Shown here one piece after another: positions 12,860 to 24,416 of a stretch of 46,600 nucleotides of DNA. The translations under genes were made by a program, and so were the position numbers. The notes beneath the pieces are model-generated. The model was given only the letters and a program-made list of their open reading frames with translations. It ran no database searches and was not told the origin of the DNA. Positions within the stretch are counted from its first letter, which is position 1, and each line of letters starts with the position of its first letter. This DNA is from Darksidea phi (taxonomy: Eukaryota; Ascomycota; Dothideomycetes; Pleosporales; Lentitheciaceae): contig JASJFT010000296.1 of NCBI GenBank assembly GCA_030770425.1, forward strand, positions 1-46,600, read 5' to 3'.

Positions 12860-14290
12860 ACGACCGTATAGAAAGAACTATAATTAATAATACCTTAAGA
12901 CTACGAGAAGTTCTAAGAGCTATTTAAAGAATATTTAGAGACTAATTTACTAGAATACTAGAAATAGGATTATAAAATATACCTAGAATAGGGTATAAAG
13001 CTTAAGCCTAGACCTATATACTCGTTAATAGTAGATTAATAAGAAGAATTAAAGAAGTACCTAGTAAAAAACTTAAAAAGAGAATATATTAGAGAAAGTT
13101 AGAGCTTTATAGTATTACTAGTTTTATTTATTTTAAAAAAGAATAAAAAATTATAACTTTATATAGACTATAGATACTTAAATAATATTATAAAGAAAAA
13201 TAAATACCTACTACTACTAATTAGAGAACTTATAGACTAGCTCTAAGGAGTTAAGTAGATTATAAAATTCGATATCTAAGAGAAATTCTACTAAATTTAA
13301 ATAGTAAAGGGGTATAAGAAGTATATAGTATTTAAGACCTAATATAAACTCTATAAATATAGAGTTATACTATTTAAACTAATAAATATACTAGTAATAT
13401 TTTAGTTAGTTATTAATAGAATATTAAACGAATACTTAGATATATTCTATATAGTATATCTAGATAATATTCTTATATATAGTAAAGGAATACTAGAAGA
13501 ATATAAAGAATATATAAAGAAAGTACTATAAAAGCTATAGTAAAATAGATTACTACTTTATCTAGATAAATACGAATTCTATAAGATAAAAACTAAATAT
13601 CTAGATTTTATTATTTCGTAAGAAGAAGTATTTATAGACCCTAGAAAGGTATAGACTATAAAAGAATAGCTAACTCTAATATTAGTTAAGAATATATAAT
13701 TCTTTTTAGAATTTATTAACTTCTATTAGAAGTTTATTAAAGACTACTTAAAGACTATATCTCTACTTATAGAGGTAACTAAGAAGAAAAAAGAGTTTTA
13801 GTAGAACTAAAAGTAATAGGAAGCTTTTAATAAGCTTAAAACTCTATTTATATTAATATCTATATTATAGATATACGACTTAATAAGACCTCTTAAAGTA
13901 GAAATAGACGTATTAGATTACGTACTAGAAGTAATACTTATCTAATAAGAAAAGAATAGAAAATAGAGACTAGTATTCTATTACTTACGTAAGTTTAGTA
14001 AAGAAGAAGTAAACTATAATATTTATAATAAGGAACTTAGTATTATTATATTAGTATTTAAATAATAGAGACTATAGCTTATAGGAGTTAAGTATAAGAT
14101 TAAGATTATTATAGACTACTAGAACCTTACGAGTTTTACGACTATAAAGAAACTTAATCGATAATAATTCTAATAGTTAGAATTACTAGTAGATTACGAC
14201 TTTAAGATAAGTTACTAACTAAAAATACTAAATAAAGTAGTAGACGCTCTTAGTAGAAGATTAGATCTTTAAGATACTAATAAATCTATA
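12860..14290 (+). pseudogene. C pol: reverse transcriptase and RNase H
   Basis: Reverse transcriptase is well preserved. The L-x-I-D-Y-R-x-L-N block is near 13158-13190, the K-F-D-I block at about 13268-13280, the V-I-L-F-K-L-I-N block near 13362-13386, and the catalytic box at 13457-13468 reads Y-L-D-N (second Asp lost to RIP). RNase H follows, with V-E-I-D-x-L-D-Y near 13898-13922 and further motifs to about 14270. This is the Ty3/gypsy domain order. Stops are all TAA or TAG at former Gln/Trp codons. Confidence 0.88.
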
Positions 14291-14419
14291 ATATATAAAC
14301 TAGTTCTATAAAGAGAATTAGATAGAACTCTTATATATAACTATATAAGACTAGCTAAGATTATAGTAATAATAGATATTAAGAAAAAATAGAGAAATAA
14401 GACCTAAGAAACTATTAGG

Positions 14420-15630
14420 AACGTTAATAGGATACTAGAAGAAGATAATATATACTTTAATAAGAAAGAATATTCTACTTTAATAAATAACTTAGAGATA
14501 AGATCTTATATACTACTAAGTCTTAAAGAAGACTTAATACAGGAAATCTACGAGAGTAAGATACTAGAATACCTAGAAATTAATAAAATAGTTAGATATA
14601 TAGATAAAGAATACCTACTTACTAATATAAGAAAGAAAGTTCGGAAAGTAATAGACGACTATTTAAAATACTTTAAAAATAAATCTAAGAGATATAAGTT
14701 TTATAGATTACTCTAATTACTAGTACTACTTATACGACTATAGACTTATATTATAATAGACTTTATAGTAAAGTTACTACTATTATTAAAACTAGGATTA
14801 GAAAGATTATATAATATAATTATAATAATCGTAGACTAATTAACTAAAGTAGTATACTTTATCCTAATAAATAAAGTAATTATAGTAGAAAATATAGCTT
14901 ATAAGGTTAAGAGAATACTTATTACTAATTATAGATTACTAAAATAGATTCTTATAAATAGGAATAAACTATTTACTTTAAAGTTTTAGAGTATATTACT
15001 CGTAAAATTAGGAATTAAAAGAAAATTATTAACTAGCTTCTATCCGTAGATAGATAGTTAGACGGAATAAATAAACTAAATTCTAAAGAAGTATCTAAGA
15101 TTCTATACTAATAAGTTATAGGATAACTAGATTAAATTACTACTAATAGTATAATTAGTATATAATAGTAAGAAGTTTATAATAACTAGATACTTACTAT
15201 ACTATATAAACTATAGATATAAGCTAATAACTTATAGAGATCTAAAGGATATTAAAAGTATATCTATAGGAATAGAAGAAAAAGTCTATTTAATATAAGA
15301 ATTATATAAAGAACTTAGTATATAGATAATACATAGGAACCTTATAATAGCTAAAATAGTAAATAAAAGAAGGCTTAAGGGACTAACCCTTAAGAGAAGG
15401 AATAAAGTTTTTCTTTTATAATAAAATCTAAAAATTAAATAATTATACGATAAACTAGATAATTTATAAATCGAACTATTCGAAATTAAAGAAAAAATAG
15501 GACTATTTAACTATAGGCTAAAGCTAGCTAAGGGTATAAGAATATATCTAGTATTCTACGTATTACTACTAGAACTAGTACCGGAAGACGCCGAAGTAGC
15601 TACTAATATTAAACTCGAAGATAAGAAGTA
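14420..15630 (+). pseudogene. C pol: integrase
   Basis: The zinc finger is followed by the DDE core: first D at 14759-14761 (I-D-F-I-V-K), second at 14957-14959 (now N, in I-N-R-N-K-L-F), and E at 15065-15067 (S-x-T-E). The C-terminal half includes the N-Y-R-L-K-L relic near 15508-15530 and the F-x-V-L-L-L-E-L block near 15550-15580. A surviving CA lies at 14540 and another at 15332. The frame runs directly into the chromodomain. Confidence 0.87.
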
Positions 15631-15634
15631 TAAA

Positions 15635-15743
15635 GTTAAGGAAATCTAAGAACTATAAAAGTTTAATTATTAGTAGAAATATTTAGTTAAGTAGATAGAA
15701 TAGTCTACTAGCTAGAATATATAGGAACTAATTAAGAACCTAT
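15635..15743 (+). pseudogene. C integrase chromodomain
   Basis: The segment reads V-K-E-I-x-E-L ... K-Y-L-V-K-x-I ... N-I-x-E-L-I-K-N-L, matching a chromodomain (beta strands with Y-L-V-K-W, then a helix starting T-W-E-P-x-x-N-L). Both diagnostic Trp codons are now stops. It is the last recognisable domain of the integrase and supports placing C among the chromoviruses. Confidence 0.82.
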
Positions 15744-15839
15744 AGGACTACTAGAGATTAGTTAAGTAATATTACTAGAGGTACCTAGAGGTAGAGGCTT
15801 CTAACTATCTAGAAAAGAAAAATTAGTAGACTTATATAG

Positions 15840-16551
15840 TAAGGGTTACTATAGTAACTTAAGTAAATTAGAAGAAGTAGAATATTTAGCTTCTTTTAAT
15901 TAATCTAGCTCTTTAAGGGACGTAAGCTTATAATAATATATTTTAGTATTATAATAATTTAGGTTCTAAAGCTACTTTAAGAGACGGGCCTTACGAGTAT
16001 AAAGCTTAACTATTTAAATAAAAATCTTATTATAGGTAGTACGCGTAGTATCTAGCTTAGCTTAAAGATTAGATTTCTATTTATCTATCTTTATCTAATC
16101 TCTCTTAGTTATTACTAGATTATACTTTAATTTATAACGGATATACTCTATATAGAAACTAGACTAAAGGTTAATATAATAGATTTAAGAAAATTATATA
16201 GTATAATAATAGAAATAGAGTATTAGTATAGAATAAGAATAAGTAAATAAGTAATCTATAAGACGATAATAATATTTAAAACGAGTTATCGTAGGAGTCT
16301 TAGGTATTATTAGAATCTAGGAGGTTAATTAAGAATAAAAGGTAGTTAGTTCTATATAGACAGCGAATCGATTACTCTTATATATTACTAAAAGAATAGA
16401 ATAACTATAGTCCTAAACGGGCTATATAGTACGTATACGTAGGGTATAGTATAATTTAAAAAAAGAAACCTACTAAACGTAGATACTACTAGCTAGGAAA
16501 TAATAGGTATAGTAGAATCTTCGAGGACGAAGCTTAAAAGAAGAAAGCGAG
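15840..16551 (+). other. C 3' internal region, possible extra ORF, polypurine tract
   Basis: About 700 bp after the chromodomain. Reading the plus strand through stops gives a long, charged, Gln/Ser-rich relic (about 15900-16551), but I recognise no domain and cannot tell whether it was translated. The end AAAAGAAGAAAGCGAG (to 16551) is the polypurine tract before the 3' LTR. One CA survives at 16361. Confidence 0.5.
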
Positions 16552-16986
16552 TATTATAACTCTAGAATTAGAGGGGTATAGAGTAAGCTCTAATATAGCT
16601 ATAATAGCTAAGCCTTACTTAGTTAGTAATCTAATATTACGTAACTTAGAAGTTATAGAAATTACTAAGATAGCTACTTCTATAACCTCTATAGAAGCTA
16701 TAGAAGTTATAGAAGTTATTACTTCTACTACTACTACTACTATCTTAAGGAATAAGAATAGGTATAAGAGGGTAGAGGATCTCTTAGACTTTCTATTTTA
16801 ATTCCTTATAATTAATCTTTAGTTCTTTACCTAATACTTATAAATAAGATTAGATCTTTTCCTAAGTAGTTATTCTAGTAATAGAATTCATTAACTTAAT
16901 CTTAACCTATTAGAAATTAATAGTATAATAAACGTTTTATTAGTTTTAACCCGGATTCCGTATAAAGGTATATATAACGTATAATA
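16552..16986 (+). repeat. C 3' LTR (435 bp)
   Basis: Pairs with 9547-9981; the differences I compared are transitions. It keeps one CA at 16889 (AATTCATT), where the 5' LTR has TTTATT, a direct before/after pair for the RIP change. The right TSD ATAAG is 16987-16991. Confidence 0.95.
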
Positions 16987-17215
16987 ATAAGAAGAATAAT
17001 CTATATTAAATAGTTAGCTCTATAACCTAATAACCTAATTATTAAATAAGTTAATATATTATTATATTATCTTATTATCTTTTTACCTTATTTAGTTATA
17101 CTTTCGTTCTTCTAAATACTATTTATAGTATTCTATTAGGTTTTACTATAAATAGGAAGAAAGTTAAGCTTAATAAACGCCCCCCCTACTTATATAAGCT
17201 CCCCCTTTCTTTATA

Positions 17216-18660
17216 CTTCCTATACCTAAAAGGGTATAAAAAGATATCTCTATAGACTTTAAAAGCTTTTTAAAGAACTATAAGAAATATAATAATATAT
17301 TTATAATAATATATAGATTATTAAAATATACTTTCTTATTACTTTACTTTAAGACTACTACTACTAAAGATATAGCTACTCTTTAATATATATATATATA
17401 ATAAGTCTTTAGTTCTCTATATACTATAGTCTTAAATTAAGGTCTATAGTTTATATTAGGCTTTATAAAAGAATTATATAGATTTATAAAAATTAACTAA
17501 TTATTATCTATAATCTATTATTTATAAACTAATAGTAATATAAAAGGTTTTAATTAATAGTTAGACTAATAATTATACCCCTTTATAAACTTCTATTAGA
17601 ATAATTAGTCTAATCTTTTATCTAGTATAGACTAGGTCTAGATAATTCTTCTATATAATATAATAGAATTTTTTCTATTTAAGATTAAATTTAACTATAA
17701 GACTTATTATTACTAGAACTAGTAAGAATATATCTATAAACTCTTTAAATTACTAGATAATATAACTATATAAATAGCCTAAGAGTTCGTAAAAATCTAA
17801 GCTAATATAGTTTAATAGGTTCGTGATTATATCTAAGTAAATATTATAATAATTTAGAAAGCTTAGAGTTAATAAGCTAATAAAAAATACTACCCCCTAG
17901 ATTTTAATATAGAAGATTAAGTCTATATTATATCTAAGAGATTTATTATCTTAAGACTAAGTCTAAAATTAGACTAATAAATATATAAATCTTATTTTAT
18001 TATTAGCTAAAGATATAACTTCTATATAGTTTAGTTACCCTCTTATATAAAGATATATAATATTTTCTATATAGATAGATTATATAAAGCTATATAAGAT
18101 TTATTATCTAGTTAAATACTTCCTAAAGAACTAGTTATAGAGATAAATAAATATTCTAAGTAATTAGTAGTCTATATTCTTAATAGTTAAATCGTTTATA
18201 GTAAGCTCTACTATTAAATAGAATAGATAGGCTACGACCTAGACCTAATCTATTACCTAATAAGTAATTTTATAAATATAGTCTAAAAAGTAAAAGAGTT
18301 TTATAATAAGTATTCTAATAAGCTAGATTTACCTAAATAGCTAGTCTAGTAGCTAGAAGCTATATTATAAAATAAGTTCCTTAGCCCCTAGTTAGAAGAC
18401 GAGATACTAGTTAAGATAGAAATCTAGAAAAATTACTAATACTAAATATAGACCTCTACCCTTTATAATCTATAAAAATAGATAGTATAATATTTAAAGC
18501 TTATAATAATTACCTCTAAGTCTAGAGTACCTTTCTTTTATAATCTATTAAAATAGATAATATAATATCTAGAGTTTATAGTAATTATTCTTAAGCTTAA
18601 AGTACCCTCTTATAGTCTTACTTTACTACGGGTAGAAATATAGAAGAAGTAAGTCTTATT
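17216..18660 (+). pseudogene. B1 pol, part 3: integrase core, GPY/F region, chromodomain
   Basis: The frame resumes from 9195. The DDE core starts near 17250 (D-I-x-x-D-F relic). The second Asp is at 17435-17437 (S-D-R-D-P now L-N-x-G-L), and the catalytic Glu lies within the N-x-N-x-E-V-F-N relic near 17530-17560. A D-Q-V-Y relic of the GPY/F module is near 17915-17930 and continues to about 18110. A chromodomain is at about 18155-18275: V-V-Y-I-L-N-S ... K-L-Y-Y-x-x-E-W-I-G-Y, with Trp codons now stops. A Pro-rich tail with a tandem repeat follows. One TG survives at 17824. B2 has the same at 41480-42900. Confidence 0.88.
18461..18615 (+). repeat. 75-bp tandem duplication in the B integrase tail (B1)
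   Basis: Two units start at about 18464 and 18539, giving a 75-bp period, i.e. 25 codons, in frame with the integrase. The decoded unit is Pro-rich with a P-x-W-x-V-Q-x-P-E-P core once RIP is taken into account. The same duplication with the same period is in B2 (42725 and 42800), so it is a property of the family. Confidence 0.85.
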
Positions 18661-19035
18661 CTCTAATAAAACTATATATATATAACTTTTAGATAATATA
18701 AAAAACTAAATTATTAATACTCTCTTATATATTCTATAATATCCTTTAGATATATTAAGCGCGTTATATAGTATATATATTAGAAAAATATTTTTTAAAT
18801 AATAATTTATATAGTAAAATAAGTAGATATATATAGGGTTATATAACGTTAATATACTTTAAGAATAATTTAGAGAGTACTAGTTAAATTATTTTTTAAG
18901 TAGAGAGTAATAGATATAAATATTTATTTATCTTTCTTATTCTTCTTCTCTTCTCCTCTCTCTAAAAGTATTTTTTCTTAATTATTTATTTACTAAGGTC
19001 CTTAAGAATAAGACCTTATTCTAAAAGAAAGATAA
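18661..19035 (+). other. B1 3' internal region
   Basis: About 375 bp of very AT-rich sequence between the integrase tail and the LTR, aligning with 42900-43294 of B2. No domain seen. It includes pyrimidine-rich (about 18935-18970) and purine-rich (19022-19035) stretches; the latter is the polypurine tract. Confidence 0.7.
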
Positions 19036-19077
19036 TATTACGGCCTATTTCTTAGATAATCTAGTTATTTTACTTAT
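19036..19077 (+). repeat. B1 3' LTR, first 42 bp only
   Basis: TATTACGGCC... matches the start of the B2 LTRs (35773, 43295) up to ACTTAT, then switches to unrelated sequence at 19078. The remaining 226 bp are not found in the window, as expected if element X was inserted here and its far end lies beyond 46600. Confidence 0.88.
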
Positions 19078-19299
19078 TATAATAGACTAGGTCTAGAGTA
19101 AAACTTCTTATTATAAAGATCTTAAATTTCTTCTTTAAAGTAGTCTACTATAAAGTAGATAACCCTTTTATATAAAATTCTTATCTAAAGCTCTTATAAC
19201 TTCTTATTAATTTATTTATATTCTATCTAGTATATACCTTTAAAGTTCTACTTTTTATATTAAATTAATTATCTCCTTAGACTTTATTAGATCGCGAGA

Positions 19300-19450
19300 T
19301 CTATAAATATTAATAAAGAAGACTATTAATAATATTATAACGACTCTATACTTACCCTCTATATAATATAATAAGTATAAAATTACCCTTAATAATAGAT
19401 TTAAATAATATTTTAGTATTAGAACTTATTAATATAGTTTAGATATAGCT
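19300..19450 (+). pseudogene. X gag, N-terminal piece
   Basis: In the frame ending ...Y-S-L-D-I-A (to 19450) this reads as about 50 residues of gag N-terminus without other stops than RIP-type TAA/TAG. It is cut by A2 and continues in the same frame at 45750 after removal of A2 and one copy of TAGCT. The start codon cannot be placed. Confidence 0.65.
19446..19450 (+). repeat. TSD of A2, left copy (TAGCT)
   Basis: TAGCT here and at 45745-45749 flank A2. Joining the flanks with one copy restores an uninterrupted gag reading frame in X, which supports the assignment. Four extra bases (AGTC) lie between this TSD and the conserved LTR start at 19455. Confidence 0.8.
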
Positions 19451-19454
19451 AGTC

Positions 19455-19856
19455 TATTACGAACTATATATAAACTATAGAACGATAGCTAGTAAAAATA
19501 CCTAAGATAGAGTTTATTATAGACTCTAATAAAGAATATAATATAGACCTTATAATTAAAGAGTAGAAAGTTATATAATAGATCTATAGATCTATAGTTC
19601 TTAGTAAATATAGATTCTATAGATCTATTAAAGAATAGAGCTATAGAGTTTATAAATTTAAGAAAACTAAATTAATATATAATAATTATAAATCTTCTAA
19701 ATAGTCTTCTCTCTTATAGTTAATTTAAATTTAGATTAATCCTTACTTATTAATATAATTAAACTATTATCTACTTATTTTTACTTCTTCTTTTCTATCT
19801 CGAGTATAACCCTAAACGAGACTAAATAACCTATTAGACCTAGACCTCGTTTAATA
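19455..19856 (+). repeat. A2 5' LTR (402 bp)
   Basis: Pairs with 45319-45744 (426 bp). The length gap comes mainly from a short ATAGATCTAT array, two units here (near 19580 and 19610) and expanded in the 3' LTR near 45480-45510. From about 19660 to the end it matches the A1 LTRs; the first half does not. Confidence 0.92.
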
Positions 19857-19921
19857 TCTTAACTATCTAGTAGATAGGAATAGCTAATTATAATAGTAGA
19901 AGAAGGAACCTAATAAAGTAG

Positions 19922-19936
19922 AGCGGCGTAGCCGCT
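19922..19936. repeat. GC-rich palindrome in A2 leader
   Basis: AGCGGC, GTA, GCCGCT: a perfect 6-bp inverted repeat with a 3-base loop in a region that is otherwise about four-fifths A+T. It lies 66 bp after the 5' LTR, in the untranslated leader, and is not in the matching part of A1. It contains no CA or TG, so RIP could not erode it. Confidence 0.75.
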
Positions 19937-20059
19937 AACTTAAGTCGAATCCTTAGAGGTAGAAAGCTATTAAGAGTTTAGCTCTCTAGAAGGTAGTATA
20001 ACTATAAAAATTTTTAAAAGAGTTATTAAGAACTAGTATATATTTAAGAAATAAAAAGA

Positions 20060-20870
20060 TATATTAAAAGTTTAGCTTATAGAGTTAACTATCTAACTTT
20101 AGAGGTATATAAGTAAATTATTAAAGCTTAGAGAACTAAAGAAGTTTAATAAAATAAGATTAAAGTTTAGAGAATTTTTAACTAATATAATAATCTATTT
20201 TAACCTTAACTAAATAAAACTATTTATTAAAAGTAATAAAGTATTATTTATAGTAGCTTAGTTTATCGAAAAAGTTATTACTTAATTTAAGATATATCTA
20301 AATAAATAACTACGATTACTAGAGACTTAGTAAAGTAATAAAATAAAAACTATCTTTTTAAGTTATATATTATCTTTAAAAATATTAATTTAGAAAGATT
20401 AGTAGAATAAAAAATTATATATCTTAGATAGATAAAATCTACTATAACCTATATATCTAAGTTTAAATAACTTACTATAAAGATTTAATAGGAAGAGATA
20501 GTCCTTATATTATAATACTATAAAGAACTAAAAGACTATATTTATTATAAAATAATTTAAATAAAATAACCCTAGACTATAAGAGAACTAATTAAATAAG
20601 CTATTAAGATTAATAATAACCTTTATCTCTAGAACCTAGAAAGAAAGGGGAAGATTAGATTCTATAAAAAGAAGAAGGAAGAAAAATACTATAGACTAGA
20701 GGTAATAGTCCTAGAAGCTAGTTTAGAATCTAAGAAAGGGAAATAAAACTCTAAGAAATAAGAGTTCTATAAAAAGTAAGTATACTTTAAATATAAGAAA
20801 TAAGAATACCTAGTAAAAGACTATAGATTAGATTAAAAAAAGAAAAAATCCTAATATACTTAGTAGAGTA
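20060..20870 (+). pseudogene. A2 gag
   Basis: It aligns with A1 gag (2030-2920). The zinc knuckle is at 20783-20824 with Y-F-K-Y-x4-Y-x4-Y replacing the CCHC residues. Around 20270-20350 the sequence is shorter than in A1 (an A1 stretch near 2365-2400 is missing), so this copy also has a small deletion. Limits are approximate for lack of a start codon. Confidence 0.8.
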
Positions 20871-21899
20871 AGAGAGATAGAGTAGCTATAATATAAGAAT
20901 ATAATACTATATATTAGACGACTTATATATATAACTAGTATAAGATATATTATAAAACTAAGTTAAATACTAGTTATTAGTTATAGAAATAATAGGTAGC
21001 TATAACTTAAGAATCTTAAAGGAGAGTTTCGTTCTTATTAGAAGTATAAGAAGAAGTATTTAAAAAAGACTTATTTATAAAGTAAGAAAACTTTAATAAT
21101 ATTATAAATATATTATTATAAATAATTAATAATAGTAATAAGTCCTTAGAACTAGAAGATAAAAATCTAGTTATAATATATAAGAATACTAGATACCTAT
21201 AAATAATTTAACTATTTAAGAAAGAAATAGAACTAGTATTAAAATTTAATATAACTTATACTCGAGTCTTATAGTTTATAGAAAAAACTATAATATCTAT
21301 AATAATATAAGAGATTTATAAAGAATAGTCTAGATCTTACCTAATATATCGACTATTTAAGAAATTTAAATAATAGATTAAATAGAACTTTATTATTATA
21401 GATCTTATATCTAATTAAGAAATCTAGAAAGAAATATAATATATTATAAAAATAGTAAATAAGAAATAATTATAATATATAGTAATTAAATAATAGATTT
21501 TTATATAAATAACTTTTATAAAATATAATAATTAGAGATATAAGGTTAATCTAGAGAATAATCTATAATATAAAATAAGATATCTAGTATACTTTAAGAT
21601 TATATAGATCTTATATATATAAAAGAAATATAGACTTTATAAGAAAGTAAAGTAAAAAAATAACTACTACTTAGTAAAAGACTATAATAAAAGGATTATC
21701 TAAATAATTATACTAAAAGTAATATATAGATAATAATAATCTAAAAATTAATAATAAAAAGAATATATATAAATTATACTAGGACTACTTCTACTATTAA
21801 ACTATATTCTAGAAAGACTATAATACGAGTATTTAAAGAATAAATATCTAAAGTATATTTAGACTAAGATTAATATAAAATATTAATCTAAGAAAATAA

Positions 21900-24075
21900 G
21901 AATTTAAGGAACTAGAGGCTAGGACTACGTCTACCTCTAAGGAACCTATTAGAGAAAAAGGATTACTACTTTAATTAATAGTAGAGCTATATAGAACTTT
22001 ATTAATAAAGACTTTATTTAATAAAAGAATATTTCTTAATAGAAGAAATAATATCCTAGTATTATATATACTATTAAAGAAGAACTATTTAATAAATCTA
22101 TAATATATAAAATTAAAGATAGACTTAGCCTATAAGAATAGAAAAAGGAAAATAAAATACTTAATATAATTAAGATATTAGAAGACTAGAATATAATCCT
22201 AGAGATATTATAGCTCTAAGAAGCTAATTCTTAGATTTAATAGATAAATTAATAGGTATTATTTCTATAATAGAATCTAGGCGTAACGTAAGAAGAAAAT
22301 AACGATATCCTAGAATAATATAAGAAATAGAAAGAGTTATTTTAAGAATTTAAGAAAAGTCTATTTTAGTATAAGTTCTAGGATTATATAATCCTACTAT
22401 AGAAAGAAAAAACTCTAGAATTCGGACTAATCTATAAGTTAACTAAGAAAGAGAAAAAAATTATAATAAAATATCTTAAAGATAACCTTATAAAAAGGTA
22501 TATTTAATACTCGAATTTATTTATAGGATATCTAGTTCTCTTTATACCTAAGAAAGGAACTATAAAGCTACGGTTATATATCGACTACTAAATACTTAAT
22601 AATATTATAATTAAGAACTAATACCCCTTATCTCTAATATTAGAAATATAGGACTAACTAAGAAAAGCTAAATAGTTTATATAATTAGATATTCGGAACG
22701 TATACTACTAGATTAGAATTAAAAAGGATAAAGAATAGAAGATAGCTTTTAAAACTAAGAAGGGACTATATAAGTACTAAGTAATACCTTTTAAACTTAC
22801 TAATATACTAGTAATATTTTAGGAATAAATTAATAATATTTTATAAAATTATCTTAACTAGTTTATAATAGTATACCTTAATAATATCCTAATCTATTCT
22901 AAAATAGAAAAGGAATATAAAGAGTATATAAAAAAGATTCTATAAATACTTAAGAAAGTATAATTATACCTTTATCTACGAAAATATAAATTCTATATAT
23001 AAAAAATAGAGTTTCTAGAATTTATTATTAGACTAGGAGAAATTAAAGTAGATTTAAAATAAATTAAGAAAATTTAAGAATAGTCTATATCTAAGAATCT
23101 TAAGAAGCTATAATTATTTCTAGAATTCTATAACTTTTATTAAAAATTAATACTATAATAGAGTATAATAACGGTACCCCTTATATAGCTTACTAAGAAG
23201 GACTAGTCTTTCGAATAAAAGAAAGAATACTAATAAGTCTTTAAAAAGATTAAAAAATAATTTACTAAGAAACCTATAATTAAGATATATAATTCTAAAG
23301 AATCCTTAATTATTAAAATAGATATATTAGACTATATAATAGAAGTAGTACTACTATAAAAAGATAATAAGAATAACCTTAGACTAGTATACTACTTCTT
23401 ATAAAAGATATTACTAGCTAAACTTAACTATAATATCTATAATAAAGAGTTATTAGTAATTATCGAAGTATTAAAGAAATAGAGATCTAATTTATAAGAA
23501 TCTAAATATTCTATTATAATCTATATAGATTATAAGAATTTAATAGAATTCTTAATAAATAAATTACTAATTAGAAGGTAGATATAATAGATATAAACCC
23601 TTATAACTTATAATATTAAGATTATATATATTAAAAGATTAAAAAATAAATAAGTAGACGTACTTAGTAGAAGACCCGATTACTAGGGAATAGAGAAGTC
23701 TAGTATAGCTATTCTTAAGCTATAGCTAGACGGAATAATTACTTATAACCGCCCTAAGCTAGTAGAAATATAAGAAATAATACTTAAATTAAAAGGAAAT
23801 AAATAGACCTAATAGATCTATATAATTATTACGAAAGTAATAGATAAATAAAATAAAATTTAAGAAGTAATCTAAGAAAAGAATAGAATTATTTATATAT
23901 TCTAAAAAGTCTATATATCTAAAGTAATATAAAAGGAATTTATTAGATAATACTATAAAGTACTAGTATATAGATATTAAGAAGTAGAAAAAACTCTTAA
24001 ATAATTAATAAGAATATACTATTTTTTATATATAAAATAACTAGTAGTATAAACTCTTATAGAATATATAGATTA
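21900..24075 (+). pseudogene. A2 pol, part 1: protease, RT, RNase H, start of integrase
   Basis: The protease site reads N-S-R-A-I at about 21977-21993. The reverse transcriptase catalytic box is Y-L-N-N at 22874-22885, with the same upstream blocks as in A1. RNase H covers about 23200-23650. The integrase zinc finger starts near 23930, and the frame is cut at 24075 by the Helitron, within the sequence corresponding to A1 position 6120. It continues at 35000. Confidence 0.86.
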
Positions 24076-24264
24076 AAATTACCTAATCTTTCGTAAATAA
24101 GAATTAGAATACGGAGCGAGTTAATTATAAATTAAAGGAAATTAATTTAGATATAAGTCTAATATTTAAAGTTTAATAATAAATATATAAGCTATAAGGT
24201 AAGTATTTTATAATAAAAGCTTTAGATTACTAGCTATCGCCTATTATATAGCGCTAAACGCCTA

Positions 24265-24416
24265 TTCTATAGCCTATAGCCCTAGTTAGCTAATACCTAG
24301 ACTAATATCTAAGGAACTAAATATAACCTATATAGACTTATTCTATAGCCTATAGCCCTAGTTAGCTAATACCTAGACTAATATCTAAGGAATAAAATAT
24401 AACCTATATAGACTAA
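24265..24416. repeat. 76-bp tandem duplication in Helitron 3' region
   Basis: Two units, 24265-24340 and 24341-24416, nearly identical, each containing the dispersed element motif CTAATACCTAGACTAATATC. Confidence 0.9.

Larger units (their letters stand above)
9547..16986 (+). mobile_element. C: full-length Ty3/gypsy chromovirus, family C (7440 bp)
   Basis: Two LTRs of 435 bp each (9547-9981, 16552-16986) and TSDs ATAAG define the ends exactly. The internal 6570 bp carry gag with a zinc knuckle, reverse transcriptase, RNase H, integrase and a chromodomain on the plus strand. It sits inside F, which sits inside B1. A second copy of its LTR is at 1-180. The element is uninterrupted but fully degraded: no ATG, many TAA/TAG. 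It is the least AT-rich of the LTR elements here and holds several of the surviving CA/TG dinucleotides (12062, 14540, 15332, 16361, 16889). Confidence 0.95.
9196..17215. mobile_element. F: probable solo LTR in B1, split by element C
   Basis: Removing C leaves 9196-9546 joined to 16992-17215, about 575 bp, absent from the matching position of B2 (about 41480). It is flanked by CTTCC at 9191-9195 and 17216-17220, a 5-bp duplication. Its ends read TATAAG...TTTATA, compatible with TG...CA ends after RIP, which fits a solo LTR left by recombination between the two LTRs of a lost element. I see no protein domain. No second copy occurs in the window, so family and orientation are open. The right end holds an unusual C-rich run (17180-17207). 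Confidence 0.65.
181..19077 (+). mobile_element. B1: Ty3/gypsy chromovirus, family B, interrupted
   Basis: This is the outermost layer of the left half. The family B pieces are 181-1423 (reverse transcriptase and start of RNase H), 8464-9195 (rest of RNase H and integrase zinc finger), 17216-19035 (integrase core, chromodomain, 3' region) and 19036-19077 (first 42 bp of the 3' LTR). They are collinear with the uninterrupted B2 at 39515-43336. Gaps are filled by A1 and by F with C inside it. The 5' LTR and gag are left of the window, and the 3' LTR is cut by element X. Plus strand. Every reading frame is broken by RIP-type stops, so the element is dead. Confidence 0.9.

Noticed and set aside
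9572..16576. LTR start of C at TATAG/GGTATAG
   Set aside because: The first guess gave no matching TSD. Extending the LTR upstream to 9547 and 16552 gives equal 435-bp LTRs and the TSD ATAAG.
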